From: an uncultured Prevotellaceae bacterium
GTDB taxonomy: Bacteria; Bacteroidota; Bacteroidia; Bacteroidales; Bacteroidaceae
Assembly (NCBI GenBank): GCA_946644025.1
Contig: CAMPCG010000083.1
Location: 1 to 9,819, forward strand
Reading direction: 5' to 3'
DNA: 9,819 nt
Shown: positions 1 through 6,711 of the stretch, piece by piece
Layout: each line of letters opens with the position of its first letter
Numbering within the stretch: position 1 is the stretch's first letter
The notes under the pieces: generated by a model
Told to the model about the DNA's origin: nothing
The model's input: the letters and a program-made list of their open reading frames with translations, nothing else
The model's database searches: none
Position numbers and translations under genes: made by a program

Positions 1-60
1 GAGCGGCTGCGCCGTCGTTTGGTATACCTTGGACTTTTTAAAGTGGACTCAAGAATGTAG
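1..60 (+). CDS. Possible 3' end of an upstream gene (partial)
   Basis: The reading frame beginning at base 1 is open until a TAG at 58-60 and would end in a basic, hydrophobic tail (ERLRRRLVYLGLFKVDSRM). It stops 20 bases before the DUF4494 start, a spacing common for adjacent genes in Bacteroidales. Another forward frame is also open across this short stretch, so the choice is not secure. I do not recognise the tail, and 19 residues are too few to assign a family. It could equally be untranslated leader. Confidence 0.25.
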   Translation, partial: ERLRRRLVYLGLFKVDSRM

Positions 61-80
61 AACAGTAAAACAAAAACATA

Positions 81-563
81 ATGAGAAGCAGAACAGCAAA
101 CTGGTTTGAGTGCAAGATCCGTTACGAGAAAATGATGGACGACGGACTGCAGAAGAAAGTCACCGAGGCCTACGTCGTCGACGCCATGAGCTTCAGCGAG
201 GCCGAGGAGAAAATCATCGAAGAGATGTCGTCGTACATCAGCGGAGAGTTCAACGTCACCGACATCAAGAAAGCCTCCTACGGCGAGGTATTCTTCAGCG
301 ACCTGGACTCAGCCGACAAGTGGTACAAGGCCAAACTGCAGTTCATCACCCTCGACGAGAAGAGCGGCAAGGAGAAACGCTCCACGGTGAACTACCTGGT
401 GCAGGGCGGCTCGTTTAACGACGCGGTGAAGAACCTGGACGACGTAATGGGCGGCACGATGATAGACTACGTCATCACAGCCATCAACGAGACCATGCTC
501 ATGGACGTATTTGAACACAACCCCCAGATAAAGGGGAGTGGAAGCGAAGTGAAGGAGGAGTGA
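81..563 (+). CDS. DUF4494 family protein
   Basis: A 160-residue soluble protein with no signal peptide or membrane segment. The opening (RSRTANWFECKIRYEKMMDDG), the central VTDIKKASYGEVFF and the YKAKLQFITLDEKSGKEKR stretch match my memory of the DUF4494 family, which is restricted largely to Bacteroidota and has no known function. The family is commonly found next to yggS, as it is here. The start at 81 follows an A-rich leader (AAAACAAAAACATA), the usual form in this phylum. The family-like part seems to end near residue 148 (DVFEHNPQ). The last residues, KGSGSEVKEE, are encoded by the first 11-bp repeats of array 1, and the TGA stop comes from a GGAGTGA repeat. This suggests the original C-terminus was replaced or extended when the repeats arrived. 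Family assignment is recalled, not searched. Confidence 0.85.
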   Translation: MRSRTANWFECKIRYEKMMDDGLQKKVTEAYVVDAMSFSEAEEKIIEEMSSYISGEFNVTDIKKASYGEVFFSDLDSADKWYKAKLQFITLDEKSGKEKRSTVNYLVQGGSFNDAVKNLDDVMGGTMIDYVITAINETMLMDVFEHNPQIKGSGSEVKEE

Positions 564-706
564 AAGGGGAGTGAAAGGGACGTTTGACCTGTAGGCAGAA
601 AGTAACGTCCCCTTCACTCCAAGCTTCTTTATACGGAAGCACTATCGTCCCTTTCACTCCCCCTTCACTCCCCTTTCACTCCCCCTTCACTCCCCCTTCA
701 CTCCCC
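537..706. repeat. Repeat array 1: inverted 11-bp iterons around a GGGAC/GTCCC core
   Basis: Left arm: AGTGGA or AGTGAA cores begin at 537, 548, 559 and 570, exactly 11 bp apart, inside and just after the DUF4494 3' end. The inner core runs from GGGAC at 577 to GTCCC at 611 (35 bp). The arms next to it, GGAGTGAAAGGGACGTT and AACGTCCCCTTCACTCC, pair over 17 bp with one mismatch. Right arm: TTCACT at 613, then an interruption of about 25 bp containing the small hairpin GCTTC-8-GAAGC (623-640) and a second half-core ACTATCGTCCC ending at 651. TTCACT cores follow at 653, 664, 675, 686 and 697, again 11 bp apart. The interruption makes this copy look like one complete element joined to half of another. 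The array ends about 12 bases before the yggS ATG, so it forms the yggS leader. Confidence 0.9.
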
Positions 707-717
707 TTTAAAAAAAC

Positions 718-1389
718 ATGTACCCCGTAAAAGAAAACCTCAGAAAGATAAAGGCCTCGCTGCCACAGGGTGTCAGTCTGGTGGCCATCAGCAAGTTCCA
801 CCCGGCGAGCTACATCATGGAGGCCTACGACGAGGGGCAACGCCTCTTCGGCGAGAGCCACGAGCAGGAGCTGGCACAGAAGGTGAAGGAGCTGCCCGCG
901 GACATAGAGTGGCACTTCATTGGCCACCTGCAGACGAACAAGGTGAAGTATATCGCGCCCTACATCTCGATGATTGAGGCCGTCGACTCCCTGCGCCTGC
1001 TGCGCGAGATTGAGAAGCAGGGGGCCCGCTGCGACCGCGTCATCCGCGTGCTGCTCGAGCTGCACATTGCCGAGGAGGCCACGAAGTACGGGCTCACACC
1101 CGACGACTGCCGCCAGCTGCTCGACGACGGCGAGTGGCGCACGATGGGCCACGTACAGATATGCGGACTGATGATGATGGCCTCGCTCACCGACGACGAG
1201 GAGCAGATAGGCCGCGAGTTCCAGCAGGCCAGCGACCTCTTCGACGAGCTCAAGCAGAAGCACTTCGCCGCCGACCCGGCCTTCTGCCAGCGCTCCTGGG
1301 GCATGAGCGACGACTACCCGCTGGCCGTCGGCCACGGCAGCAACATGGTGCGCATAGGCACCGCCATCTTCGGCCCCAGAGTGTACTGA
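718..1389 (+). CDS. yggS: YggS/PROSC-type pyridoxal 5'-phosphate homeostasis protein
   Basis: A 223-residue cytosolic protein, the usual length for the YggS/YBL036C/PROSC family. The family is an alanine-racemase-like TIM barrel that binds PLP without a clear catalytic activity and buffers free vitamin B6, with knock-on effects on amino-acid and keto-acid pools. The PLP lysine is K26 in LVAISKFHP (family form LVAVSK). Also visible are FGESHEQE (44-51), HFIGHLQTNK (66-75), the phosphate-binding region GMSDDYPLAV (195-204) and GSNMVRIGTAIFG (207-219). The start at 718 follows TTTAAAAAAAC directly after repeat array 1. A transcript from upstream would carry the array hairpins immediately before this start, so translation could be affected; that is inference. 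It is followed by a wzz-like gene after 69 bp with no visible promoter, so the two may be co-transcribed. Confidence 0.95.
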   Translation: MYPVKENLRKIKASLPQGVSLVAISKFHPASYIMEAYDEGQRLFGESHEQELAQKVKELPADIEWHFIGHLQTNKVKYIAPYISMIEAVDSLRLLREIEKQGARCDRVIRVLLELHIAEEATKYGLTPDDCRQLLDDGEWRTMGHVQICGLMMMASLTDDEEQIGREFQQASDLFDELKQKHFAADPAFCQRSWGMSDDYPLAVGHGSNMVRIGTAIFGPRVY

Positions 1390-1458
1390 AGCCGACACTC
1401 GAAGCGCCAAAGGCAATAATTCGCGCAAAGCCGCGTTCTTATAAACAAAGCACAACAG

Positions 1459-2541
1459 ATGGAAGAAGAAGAAAAGAAACAACCCACACATACCATAGAC
1501 ATCGGCCTGCTCGTGAAGAAGCTCATCGAGCGGCGGAGGCTGTTCCTTTTCAAGGTGTGGCCCATCACCTTTGTGCTAGCCTGCCTCTACATCATCTGCA
1601 TACCGCGCTACTACACCTCCGAGGCTAAGCTCGCCCCCGAGATGGGCGGCTCGGGCGGTGCCGGAATGCTCGGCTCCATAGCATCGTCGTTCGGCTTCAA
1701 CCTGGGCGACATGGAGACTACCGACGCCATCAACCCCATGCTCTACCCCGACCTCATGGAGGACAACGGATTCGTCACATCGCTCTTCCCCATACGCGTG
1801 AGAACGGCCGACGGGGAGATAGACACCGACTACTACACCTACCTCACCACCTGTCAGAAAGTACCCTGGTGGGTCAGCGTCAAGCGTTCCGTCACCCGGG
1901 CCATAGGCTCGCTATTTCCCAAAAGCGACAAGGACAAGAACGCGGGCGGCAACGGGAAGCGCTCGCCCTACTGGCTCTCGGAGAAAGAAAGCGGAACGGC
2001 CGAAGCCATCAGGGGCAGCATACACATCAGCATGAACGAGAAGACAGGGACCATAGGCATACAGACAAAGGCCCAGGACCCCCTCGTGGCGAAAATACTG
2101 GCCGACTCGGTGCAGGCACACCTGCAGCAGTTCATCACCGACTACCGCACCAACAAGGCACGCATAGACGTGGAGCACTACAAGCAGCTGGCCGACGAGG
2201 CACGACGTGACTATGACAGCATCTGCAAAGTCTACACACACTACCAGGAGACCAACACGAACATCGTCCTGGCAAGGTATCAGACGCTGAAGGACAACCT
2301 GGAGAAGGACATGCAGATGAAGTACACCACCTACACCTCGATGACAGCCCAGCTGGAGGCCTCCAAGGCCAAGCTGCAAGAGCGCACACCCGCCTTCACC
2401 CAACTGAAGGGAGCCGCCGTGCCCCTGCGACCGGCAGGCCCCAAGCGAATGCTCTTCGTCCTCTTCATGCTGATACTGGCAACAGCCGTCACGGCGGTCG
2501 TCATACTCAGAAAAGACCTGACCAAGACAATCACCCACTAA
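1459..2541 (+). CDS. Wzz-type polysaccharide chain-length determinant protein
   Basis: A 360-residue inner-membrane protein with the plan of the Wzz/polysaccharide co-polymerase family. It has a short cytoplasmic N-terminus, one membrane helix near residues 31-49 (WPITFVLACLYIICI), a long periplasmic part, and a second helix near 331-350. Just before the second helix is a proline-rich segment (VPLRPAGPKR, 321-330) like the one conserved in Wzz proteins. Residues about 205-310 are rich in charged and Ala/Gln residues and probably form the long helical hairpin of the family. It carries no Walker kinase domain, so it is not a fused BY-kinase. Such proteins set the length of O-antigen, capsule or exopolysaccharide chains made by a Wzy-type polymerase. 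No polymerase, flippase or glycosyltransferase lies in the window, so the partner pathway is unknown. A glycine-rich loop (63-71) follows the first helix. Confidence 0.88.
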   Translation: MEEEEKKQPTHTIDIGLLVKKLIERRRLFLFKVWPITFVLACLYIICIPRYYTSEAKLAPEMGGSGGAGMLGSIASSFGFNLGDMETTDAINPMLYPDLMEDNGFVTSLFPIRVRTADGEIDTDYYTYLTTCQKVPWWVSVKRSVTRAIGSLFPKSDKDKNAGGNGKRSPYWLSEKESGTAEAIRGSIHISMNEKTGTIGIQTKAQDPLVAKILADSVQAHLQQFITDYRTNKARIDVEHYKQLADEARRDYDSICKVYTHYQETNTNIVLARYQTLKDNLEKDMQMKYTTYTSMTAQLEASKAKLQERTPAFTQLKGAAVPLRPAGPKRMLFVLFMLILATAVTAVVILRKDLTKTITH

Positions 2542-2567
2542 GTATAACTAATTACTAATTTCTAACT

Positions 2568-3371
2568 ATGACAAACATTTTTTCACTTGAAGGGAAGAAC
2601 GCCTGGATTACCGGCGCTTCCTACGGCATCGGCTTCAACATTGCAAAGGCTTTCGTGGCTGCAGGAGCTAAGACTATCATCTTCAACGACATCAACGAGG
2701 CTGCACTGCAGCGCGGACTGGACAACTACCGCGAGGCCGGCATCGAAAACGTCAAGGGCTACGTGTGCGACGTCACCGACGAGAACGCCGTGAAGGCTCT
2801 CGTGGAGACCATCCACAAAGAGGTGGGACAGATTGACATCCTCGTCAACAACGCCGGCATCATCAAGCGCATACCCATGCACGAGATGAAGCGCCAGGAG
2901 TTCCAGCAGGTCATCGACATCGACCTCGTAGGACCGTTCATCTGCTCCTCGGCCGTCATACCCGAGATGATGGAGCGCCGCGAGGGCAAGATTATCAACA
3001 TCTGCTCCATGATGTCCGAACTGGGACGCGAGACCGTCTCTGCTTACGCCGCAGCAAAGGGCGGACTGAAGATGCTCACACGCAACATCTGCTCGGAGTA
3101 CGGCGAGTACAACATACAGTGCAACGGCATCGGCCCGGGCTACATCGCCACACCGCAGACAGCACCCCTGCGTGAGCGCCAGCCCGACGGCAGCCGCCAC
3201 CCCTTCGACAGCTTCATCTGCGCCAAGACGCCCGCAGGACGTTGGCTCGAGCCCTCAGAGCTCGGCGGACCCGCAGTCTTCCTCGCCAGCCATGCCTCTG
3301 ACGCCGTCAACGGCCACATCCTCTACGTCGACGGAGGTATCCTCGCCTACATCGGAAAGCAGCCGAAGTAA
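2568..3371 (+). CDS. Short-chain dehydrogenase, gluconate 5-dehydrogenase/KduD-like
   Basis: A 267-residue classical SDR oxidoreductase. The cofactor motif TGASYGIG is at 15-22. An acidic residue (D41) follows the second strand, which usually favours NAD(H). NNAG is at 94-97. The catalytic set is S147, Y160 and K164 in the usual S-x12-Y-x3-K spacing. PGYIATPQT (190-198) is the active-site loop, and the C-terminal DAVNGHILYVDGG is typical. The overall sequence, including NIFSLEGKNAWITG and the IIKR after NNAG, resembles gluconate 5-dehydrogenase (gluconate to 5-keto-gluconate) and 2-dehydro-3-deoxy-D-gluconate 5-dehydrogenase (pectin or uronate breakdown). The two cannot be separated by eye. 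The usual uronate neighbour kduI is absent from this window. The start lies 26 bp after the wzz stop, preceded by an AT-rich leader; I see no promoter in the gap. Confidence 0.85.
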   Translation: MTNIFSLEGKNAWITGASYGIGFNIAKAFVAAGAKTIIFNDINEAALQRGLDNYREAGIENVKGYVCDVTDENAVKALVETIHKEVGQIDILVNNAGIIKRIPMHEMKRQEFQQVIDIDLVGPFICSSAVIPEMMERREGKIINICSMMSELGRETVSAYAAAKGGLKMLTRNICSEYGEYNIQCNGIGPGYIATPQTAPLRERQPDGSRHPFDSFICAKTPAGRWLEPSELGGPAVFLASHASDAVNGHILYVDGGILAYIGKQPK

Positions 3372-3379
3372 GCCTGCCG

Positions 3380-3515
3380 CCATTTCGCCGCGTCGAAATA
3401 TCGTAATATCTCCGCGTCGAAATATCCCCGTGTCGAAAAATCCTCGTGTCGAAATATCGTTATATCGTTATATCGCCGTGTCGTAATATCGTTATATCGT
3501 TATATCGTTATATCG
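3380..3515. repeat. Tandem array of 17 degenerate 8-bp units
   Basis: From 3380 to 3515 the sequence divides without gaps into seventeen octamers. After the first (CCATTTCG) there are three types: CCGYGTCG (3388, 3412, 3428, 3476, with TCGTGTCG at 3444), [AT]AATATCG-like (3396, 3404, 3420, 3452, 3484, plus AAAAATCC at 3436), and TTATATCG (3460, 3468, 3492, 3500, 3508). Fourteen of the 17 units end in TCG. The left part alternates CCGYGTCG with AAATATC units, forming a 16-bp higher-order period; the right part is dominated by identical TTATATCG units. The array begins 9 bases after the SDR stop and ends 10 bases before the shared terminator. It is non-coding as far as I can see. Confidence 0.9.
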
Positions 3516-3525
3516 AGCAGGCAGA

Positions 3526-3572
3526 AAAAAGTTCTCCCCAAACCTTTATGCAGGGTTTGGGGAGAACTTTTT
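3526..3572. terminator. Bidirectional intrinsic terminator
   Basis: A perfect stem joins GTTCTCCCCAAACC (3531-3544) and GGTTTGGGGAGAAC (3554-3567), with a 9-base loop. AAAAA (3526-3530) on one side and TTTTT (3568-3572) on the other extend the pairing and give a U-run in both directions. It lies between the convergent SDR gene (plus) and M16 protease gene (minus, stop at 3588), so it should end both transcripts. Confidence 0.93.
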
Positions 3573-3587
3573 CTATCGTGTCCGCCC

Positions 3588-6398
3588 TTATTTCTCGGGC
3601 ATCATAATAACCTCGGCGTGGTTGCCGGCGGCAAACAGCTGCTGCAAGAACTGCTGCATGGCCTCCGGCGTCAGGGCCTCGACGGCCTTCTTGTAGTCGG
3701 TCTGGAGGTCCAGTCCGCGATACTTCCACGTGGTGAGGATGTTCACCCAGTGGCCGTTCTTCTTGGCGTCCTCGTCGGCCTGCTTCAGCATGTAGGCCTT
3801 CACCTTCGCCAGGATGTCGGCGTCAAACTTCTCGGTGCTCTTCTTCGCCCCTTCAAGGAGCAGCTCCACGGCGCGGGCGTTCTTCTCAGGATTGCCCTGC
3901 GAGACGGCCACGAGGCGCGCGTATGAGTCGGTGCCGCCATTGTCGAAGCCGCCGTAGGAACCGCAGGTGTAGGCAGCGCTCTCCTCCTCGCGGATGGTGG
4001 CAAGGTAAATCTGCGAGAGCACCTGTCCCAAGGCGTCAATCTTCACGCTGTTCTCCAGCGTATAGGGCATCTTGCCCATCCATATCTCGTAGGAAATGGC
4101 GTTGGGGCTTTCCGTCTTGACGGTGAAATTGTTCTTCACCTCGCCCAGGGCCGGAGTGCGCACGTCGCGGAAGTTGTCGGGCTGACCCTTGCCGGGCAGC
4201 GAGGCCACGTACTGCTCGAGGAGCGGGCGGATGGCCTGCTCGTCGAAGTTGCCCACGACGACGAAGGTAAACTGCGAGGCGTTCTGGAAACGCTCCTTAT
4301 GAATCTGGAGTATGCGGTCGTAGTTCACGTCCTTGACGTCCTCGGCCTGCAGGTTGGCAAAGAGCGGGTTGTGGCTGTTCATGGTGAGCACCAGCGAGTC
4401 GGCGAACACGGCCTGGGGCTGCAGGTGCTTGTTCTTCAGCTGTGTCTCGTAGAGGTTCATCAGGTTCTGGAACTGCTTCTCGTCCTTGTTCACGGCGGTG
4501 AAGTAGAGATAAACCATCTGGAACATCGTCTCCAGGTCCTTGGGCGTGCTGTTGGCGGTGACATACTGCCGCGTGAGGTCTATCGAGGCGTTGGCGTTGC
4601 ACTTCTTTCCGGCGAGCGCCTTCTGCAGCTCGTTGCTGGAGAAGTTGCCCAGTCCGCTCATGCCGATGACCTCGTTGAAGACCTTGACGTTGGTGTAGTC
4701 CTTCTCGCCGTAGAGGCTCTGTCCGCCCTTTGCCCATGCCTGCAGCTGCACCTCGTCGTCCTTGAAGTCGGTCTTCTTGAGCAGCACGCTGATGCCGTTG
4801 GAGAGCGTCAGCTCCTTGTATCCGAGGGTCGTGTTTTCCTTCTCAGCCATAATCTTTCCGGCGACGGGCAGCTGTGTCATCAGCGGCTCGTTCTTCACGT
4901 TGTCCACGTATGCCTCCAGCTGCTCTGCGCGTGCAGCGTCCACGGCAGCCTTCATGTCGGCCTCGGTGGGATAGGTGAGCCCGTCGGCCTCACGCGCCCA
5001 GTCCAGGACCACGAGGTTCCTGTCAGAGTCGGTAATCAGCTCAGGCAGCACCTGGTTGATGGCCTCCACGGGAATGTTGGGCACAATCTGCTGCATCATC
5101 TGGTAGTACACATCGAGGGGCGGGATAGGCTCGTTGTTCAGGTAGTGGTCGCGGTAGGCGTCGCCAAACTCGGCGTTGCGCCGCTTGTCGCGGTTGGTGT
5201 ACTGCTTCTCCAGGTCGGCCAGGTATTCGGCCTTGGCGCGCTCATACTCGGTGGCGGTAAATCCGAACTTGTTGGCCCTTCGCGTCTCGCGGATGAGTGC
5301 CTTCAGCGTCTCGGTGTCCTTTCCCTCCTTGGGTATGCCCACCATCTGGAAGGCGTCCTTGGTGCGGGCCAGCAGATAGATGTCATCCTCGGCCATGGCC
5401 TGCAGGAACGGGCAGTCAGGGTCTTCGGTCATCTCGGTCAGACGGGCGTTCATCATCTCCGAGATAACGGTCTTCATGTAGTCCTCTACGAGATAGGCCA
5501 CCGACGTCTTCTCCTCGGGCTGCGTGGCGTTATGCTTCATGAAGATGAGAATCTGGTTGACGGGCATCTCCTTGTCCTTGTCGAAGATGTAGATGGGCTC
5601 CTCGGTGTCGGGCACCGGCTCGGCCACCACCTTGGGGGCGTTCTCGGGCACGGTGATGCCGGCGAAGAGTTCCTTAATCTTTGCCTCAGTGTGGTCTACG
5701 TCCACGTCGCCCACGACGATGACGGCCTGGTTGTCGGGCCTGTACCACTTATGATAATAGGCGCGCAGGGTCTCGGGCTTGAAGCTGTCGATGACGCTCA
5801 TCAAACCGATAGGCATACGCTCGCCATACTTCGAGCCGGGGTACATGCGGGGCAGGTCGCGCGTAATCATGCGCTGCGAGGGTCCCTCGCCCATGCGCCA
5901 CTCGTTGTGCACCACGTCGCGCTCCTTCACGATTTCCTCTTCCTCGAGCAGCAGTCCGCACGACCAGTCCTTGATGATGAGCAGGCAGGAGTCGAGGGCC
6001 GACTGCCGCGTGGTGGGCACGTCGCAGACGCGGTAGACGGTCTGGTCGATGCCGGTGTAGGCATTGAGGTTGCTGCCGAACTCCACGCCGAGCGAGCGGG
6101 TGAAGTCGATGACGCCATTGCCCTTGAAGTGCTCGGAGCCGTTGAAGGCCATGTGCTCGAGGAAGTGGGCCAGTCCGCGCTGCGAGTCGTCCTCCTGTAT
6201 GGAGCCCACGCGCTGGGCGATGTAGAAGTTGGCCACCTTCTCGGGGAATCCGTTGCGGCGGATGTAGTAGGTGAGTCCGTTGTCCAGTTTTCCGATGCGT
6301 ACCTCAGGGTCCACAGGGATGGGCGGCAGCTCCTGTGCCACCACGCCCGTCAGTGCAAGAAGCACGCCGACGGAGCAGAGAAAAAGTCTTTTCATCAT
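3588..6398 (-). CDS. Secreted M16 family zinc metalloprotease (two-halved, pitrilysin-like)
   Basis: A 936-residue protein with a signal peptide (MKRLFLCSVGVLLALTGVVA, cleaved about residue 21), so exported to the periplasm or outer membrane. The inverted zinc motif HxxEH is H78-F-L-E81-H82, and the third zinc ligand is very likely E159 in IVKERDVVHNEW, 77 residues later as in pitrilysin. The first M16 domain covers about 34-180 and the first inactive partner domain (PF05193 type) about 195-380. A second M16-like half begins near 523 (LGYKELTLSNG) and lacks HxxEH, as expected for the non-catalytic half. These enzymes close a clamshell chamber around peptides and degrade them; the physiological substrate here is unknown. 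Two adjacent Met codons open the frame; the second gives the more usual MKRLF start. The gene is monocistronic, with its own promoter (6432-6463) and the shared terminator. Confidence 0.95.
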   Translation of the reverse strand: MMKRLFLCSVGVLLALTGVVAQELPPIPVDPEVRIGKLDNGLTYYIRRNGFPEKVANFYIAQRVGSIQEDDSQRGLAHFLEHMAFNGSEHFKGNGVIDFTRSLGVEFGSNLNAYTGIDQTVYRVCDVPTTRQSALDSCLLIIKDWSCGLLLEEEEIVKERDVVHNEWRMGEGPSQRMITRDLPRMYPGSKYGERMPIGLMSVIDSFKPETLRAYYHKWYRPDNQAVIVVGDVDVDHTEAKIKELFAGITVPENAPKVVAEPVPDTEEPIYIFDKDKEMPVNQILIFMKHNATQPEEKTSVAYLVEDYMKTVISEMMNARLTEMTEDPDCPFLQAMAEDDIYLLARTKDAFQMVGIPKEGKDTETLKALIRETRRANKFGFTATEYERAKAEYLADLEKQYTNRDKRRNAEFGDAYRDHYLNNEPIPPLDVYYQMMQQIVPNIPVEAINQVLPELITDSDRNLVVLDWAREADGLTYPTEADMKAAVDAARAEQLEAYVDNVKNEPLMTQLPVAGKIMAEKENTTLGYKELTLSNGISVLLKKTDFKDDEVQLQAWAKGGQSLYGEKDYTNVKVFNEVIGMSGLGNFSSNELQKALAGKKCNANASIDLTRQYVTANSTPKDLETMFQMVYLYFTAVNKDEKQFQNLMNLYETQLKNKHLQPQAVFADSLVLTMNSHNPLFANLQAEDVKDVNYDRILQIHKERFQNASQFTFVVVGNFDEQAIRPLLEQYVASLPGKGQPDNFRDVRTPALGEVKNNFTVKTESPNAISYEIWMGKMPYTLENSVKIDALGQVLSQIYLATIREEESAAYTCGSYGGFDNGGTDSYARLVAVSQGNPEKNARAVELLLEGAKKSTEKFDADILAKVKAYMLKQADEDAKKNGHWVNILTTWKYRGLDLQTDYKKAVEALTPEAMQQFLQQLFAAGNHAEVIMMPEK

Positions 6399-6431
6399 GG
6401 TTTACTAATTAATAATTGCAAAAATGAAATG

Positions 6432-6463
6432 CAAAGATAGTTACTATTTCTGACACTACCAAA
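6432..6463 (-). promoter_or_regulatory. Bacteroidota promoter for the M16 protease gene
   Basis: On the minus strand a -33 TTTG (complement of 6460-6463) is followed after 20 bp by a -7 box TATCTTTG (complement of 6432-6439), matching the TTTG-N19..21-TAnnTTTG consensus. Transcription would start near 6425-6428, giving a leader of roughly 30 bases before the ATG at 6398. Confidence 0.85.
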
Positions 6464-6477
6464 AATAAAATTAAAAT

Positions 6478-6510
6478 TTTGGGCATTACGCCATAATCTT
6501 TGTACTTTTG
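6478..6510 (+). promoter_or_regulatory. Bacteroidota promoter for the DUF3737 gene
   Basis: A -33 TTTG (6478-6481) and a -7 box TACTTTTG (6503-6510) lie 21 bp apart, fitting the phylum consensus. The start point would fall near 6514-6517, so the mRNA would have a leader of about 195 bases containing the whole of repeat array 2. This promoter and the divergent M16 promoter stand back to back with only 14 bp between their -33 boxes. Confidence 0.82.
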
Positions 6511-6545
6511 CACCCCGATTATAAATGCAAGTTACGCACGTTTGG

Positions 6546-6673
6546 AGTGAAAGTGGAGTGAAGGGGAAGTGAAGGGGAAGTGAAAGGGACATTACTTTCT
6601 GCCTTGATGGCAGCGATAGAACTAACGTCCCTTTCACTCCCCCTTCACTCCACTTTCACTCCCCCTTAACTCC
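6546..6673. repeat. Repeat array 2: symmetric 4+4 iterons around a 46-bp core
   Basis: AGTGAA cores begin at 6546, 6557, 6568 and 6579. Inverted TTCACT cores begin at 6633, 6644 and 6655, with a variant TTAACT at 6666. Every step is 11 bp. The core runs from GGGAC (6586) to GTCCC (6631), 46 bp, exactly 11 bp longer than in the other two arrays. Inside it is a small perfect hairpin CTGCC-5-GGCAG (6600-6614). The core start GGGACATTACTTTCTGCC reappears in array 1 on the opposite strand with one change, so the cores are related and not only the iterons. The array occupies most of the predicted DUF3737 leader. The rest of the 6399-6711 gap holds the two promoters and a small hairpin at 6676-6690. 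Confidence 0.9.
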
Positions 6674-6675
6674 CT

Positions 6676-6690
6676 GCAAGCAAAGCTTGC
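6676..6690 (+). other. Small hairpin just upstream of the DUF3737 start
   Basis: GCAAGC (6676-6681) and GCTTGC (6685-6690) form a perfect 6-bp stem with an AAA loop, 21 bases before the ATG at 6712. It directly follows the last unit of array 2. It has no U-run, so it is not a typical terminator; in the leader it might influence ribosome access or RNA stability. Confidence 0.4.
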
Positions 6691-6711
6691 GAAAGAACAA
6701 AAGGAATAATA

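Noticed and set aside
31..46. Near-palindrome ACTTTTTAAAGT as an operator upstream of DUF4494
   Set aside because: Short, AT-rich and unaccompanied by a recognisable promoter; not enough to support a regulatory site.
309..617. GTG-started frames out of each repeat array whose translations all begin MKGT (for example at 617, 6637 and 7689 on the minus strand)
   Set aside because: The shared start is simply the translation of GTGAAAGGGACR in the repeat itself. After the repeat the frames run into unrelated antisense sequence, so there is no sign of a conserved peptide.
570..620. Ordinary intrinsic terminator after the DUF4494 gene
   Set aside because: The stem is strong, but no U-run follows on either strand and the same structure also occurs in a predicted 5' leader (array 2).
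537..706. Insertion sequence or phage attachment site
   Set aside because: No transposase or integrase frame lies in or beside any array, and I could not see target-site duplications at the edges.
676..1491. A 271-codon minus-strand frame over yggS
   Set aside because: Shadow of yggS; no recognisable protein features, while the plus strand carries the complete YggS motif set.
4299..6440. A 713-codon open frame antisense to the M16 protease gene
   Set aside because: It is a shadow of G/C-ending codons in the protease gene. Its translation is a low-complexity mix of L, V, H and G with no recognisable domain, while the opposite strand has intact catalytic motifs and a promoter.
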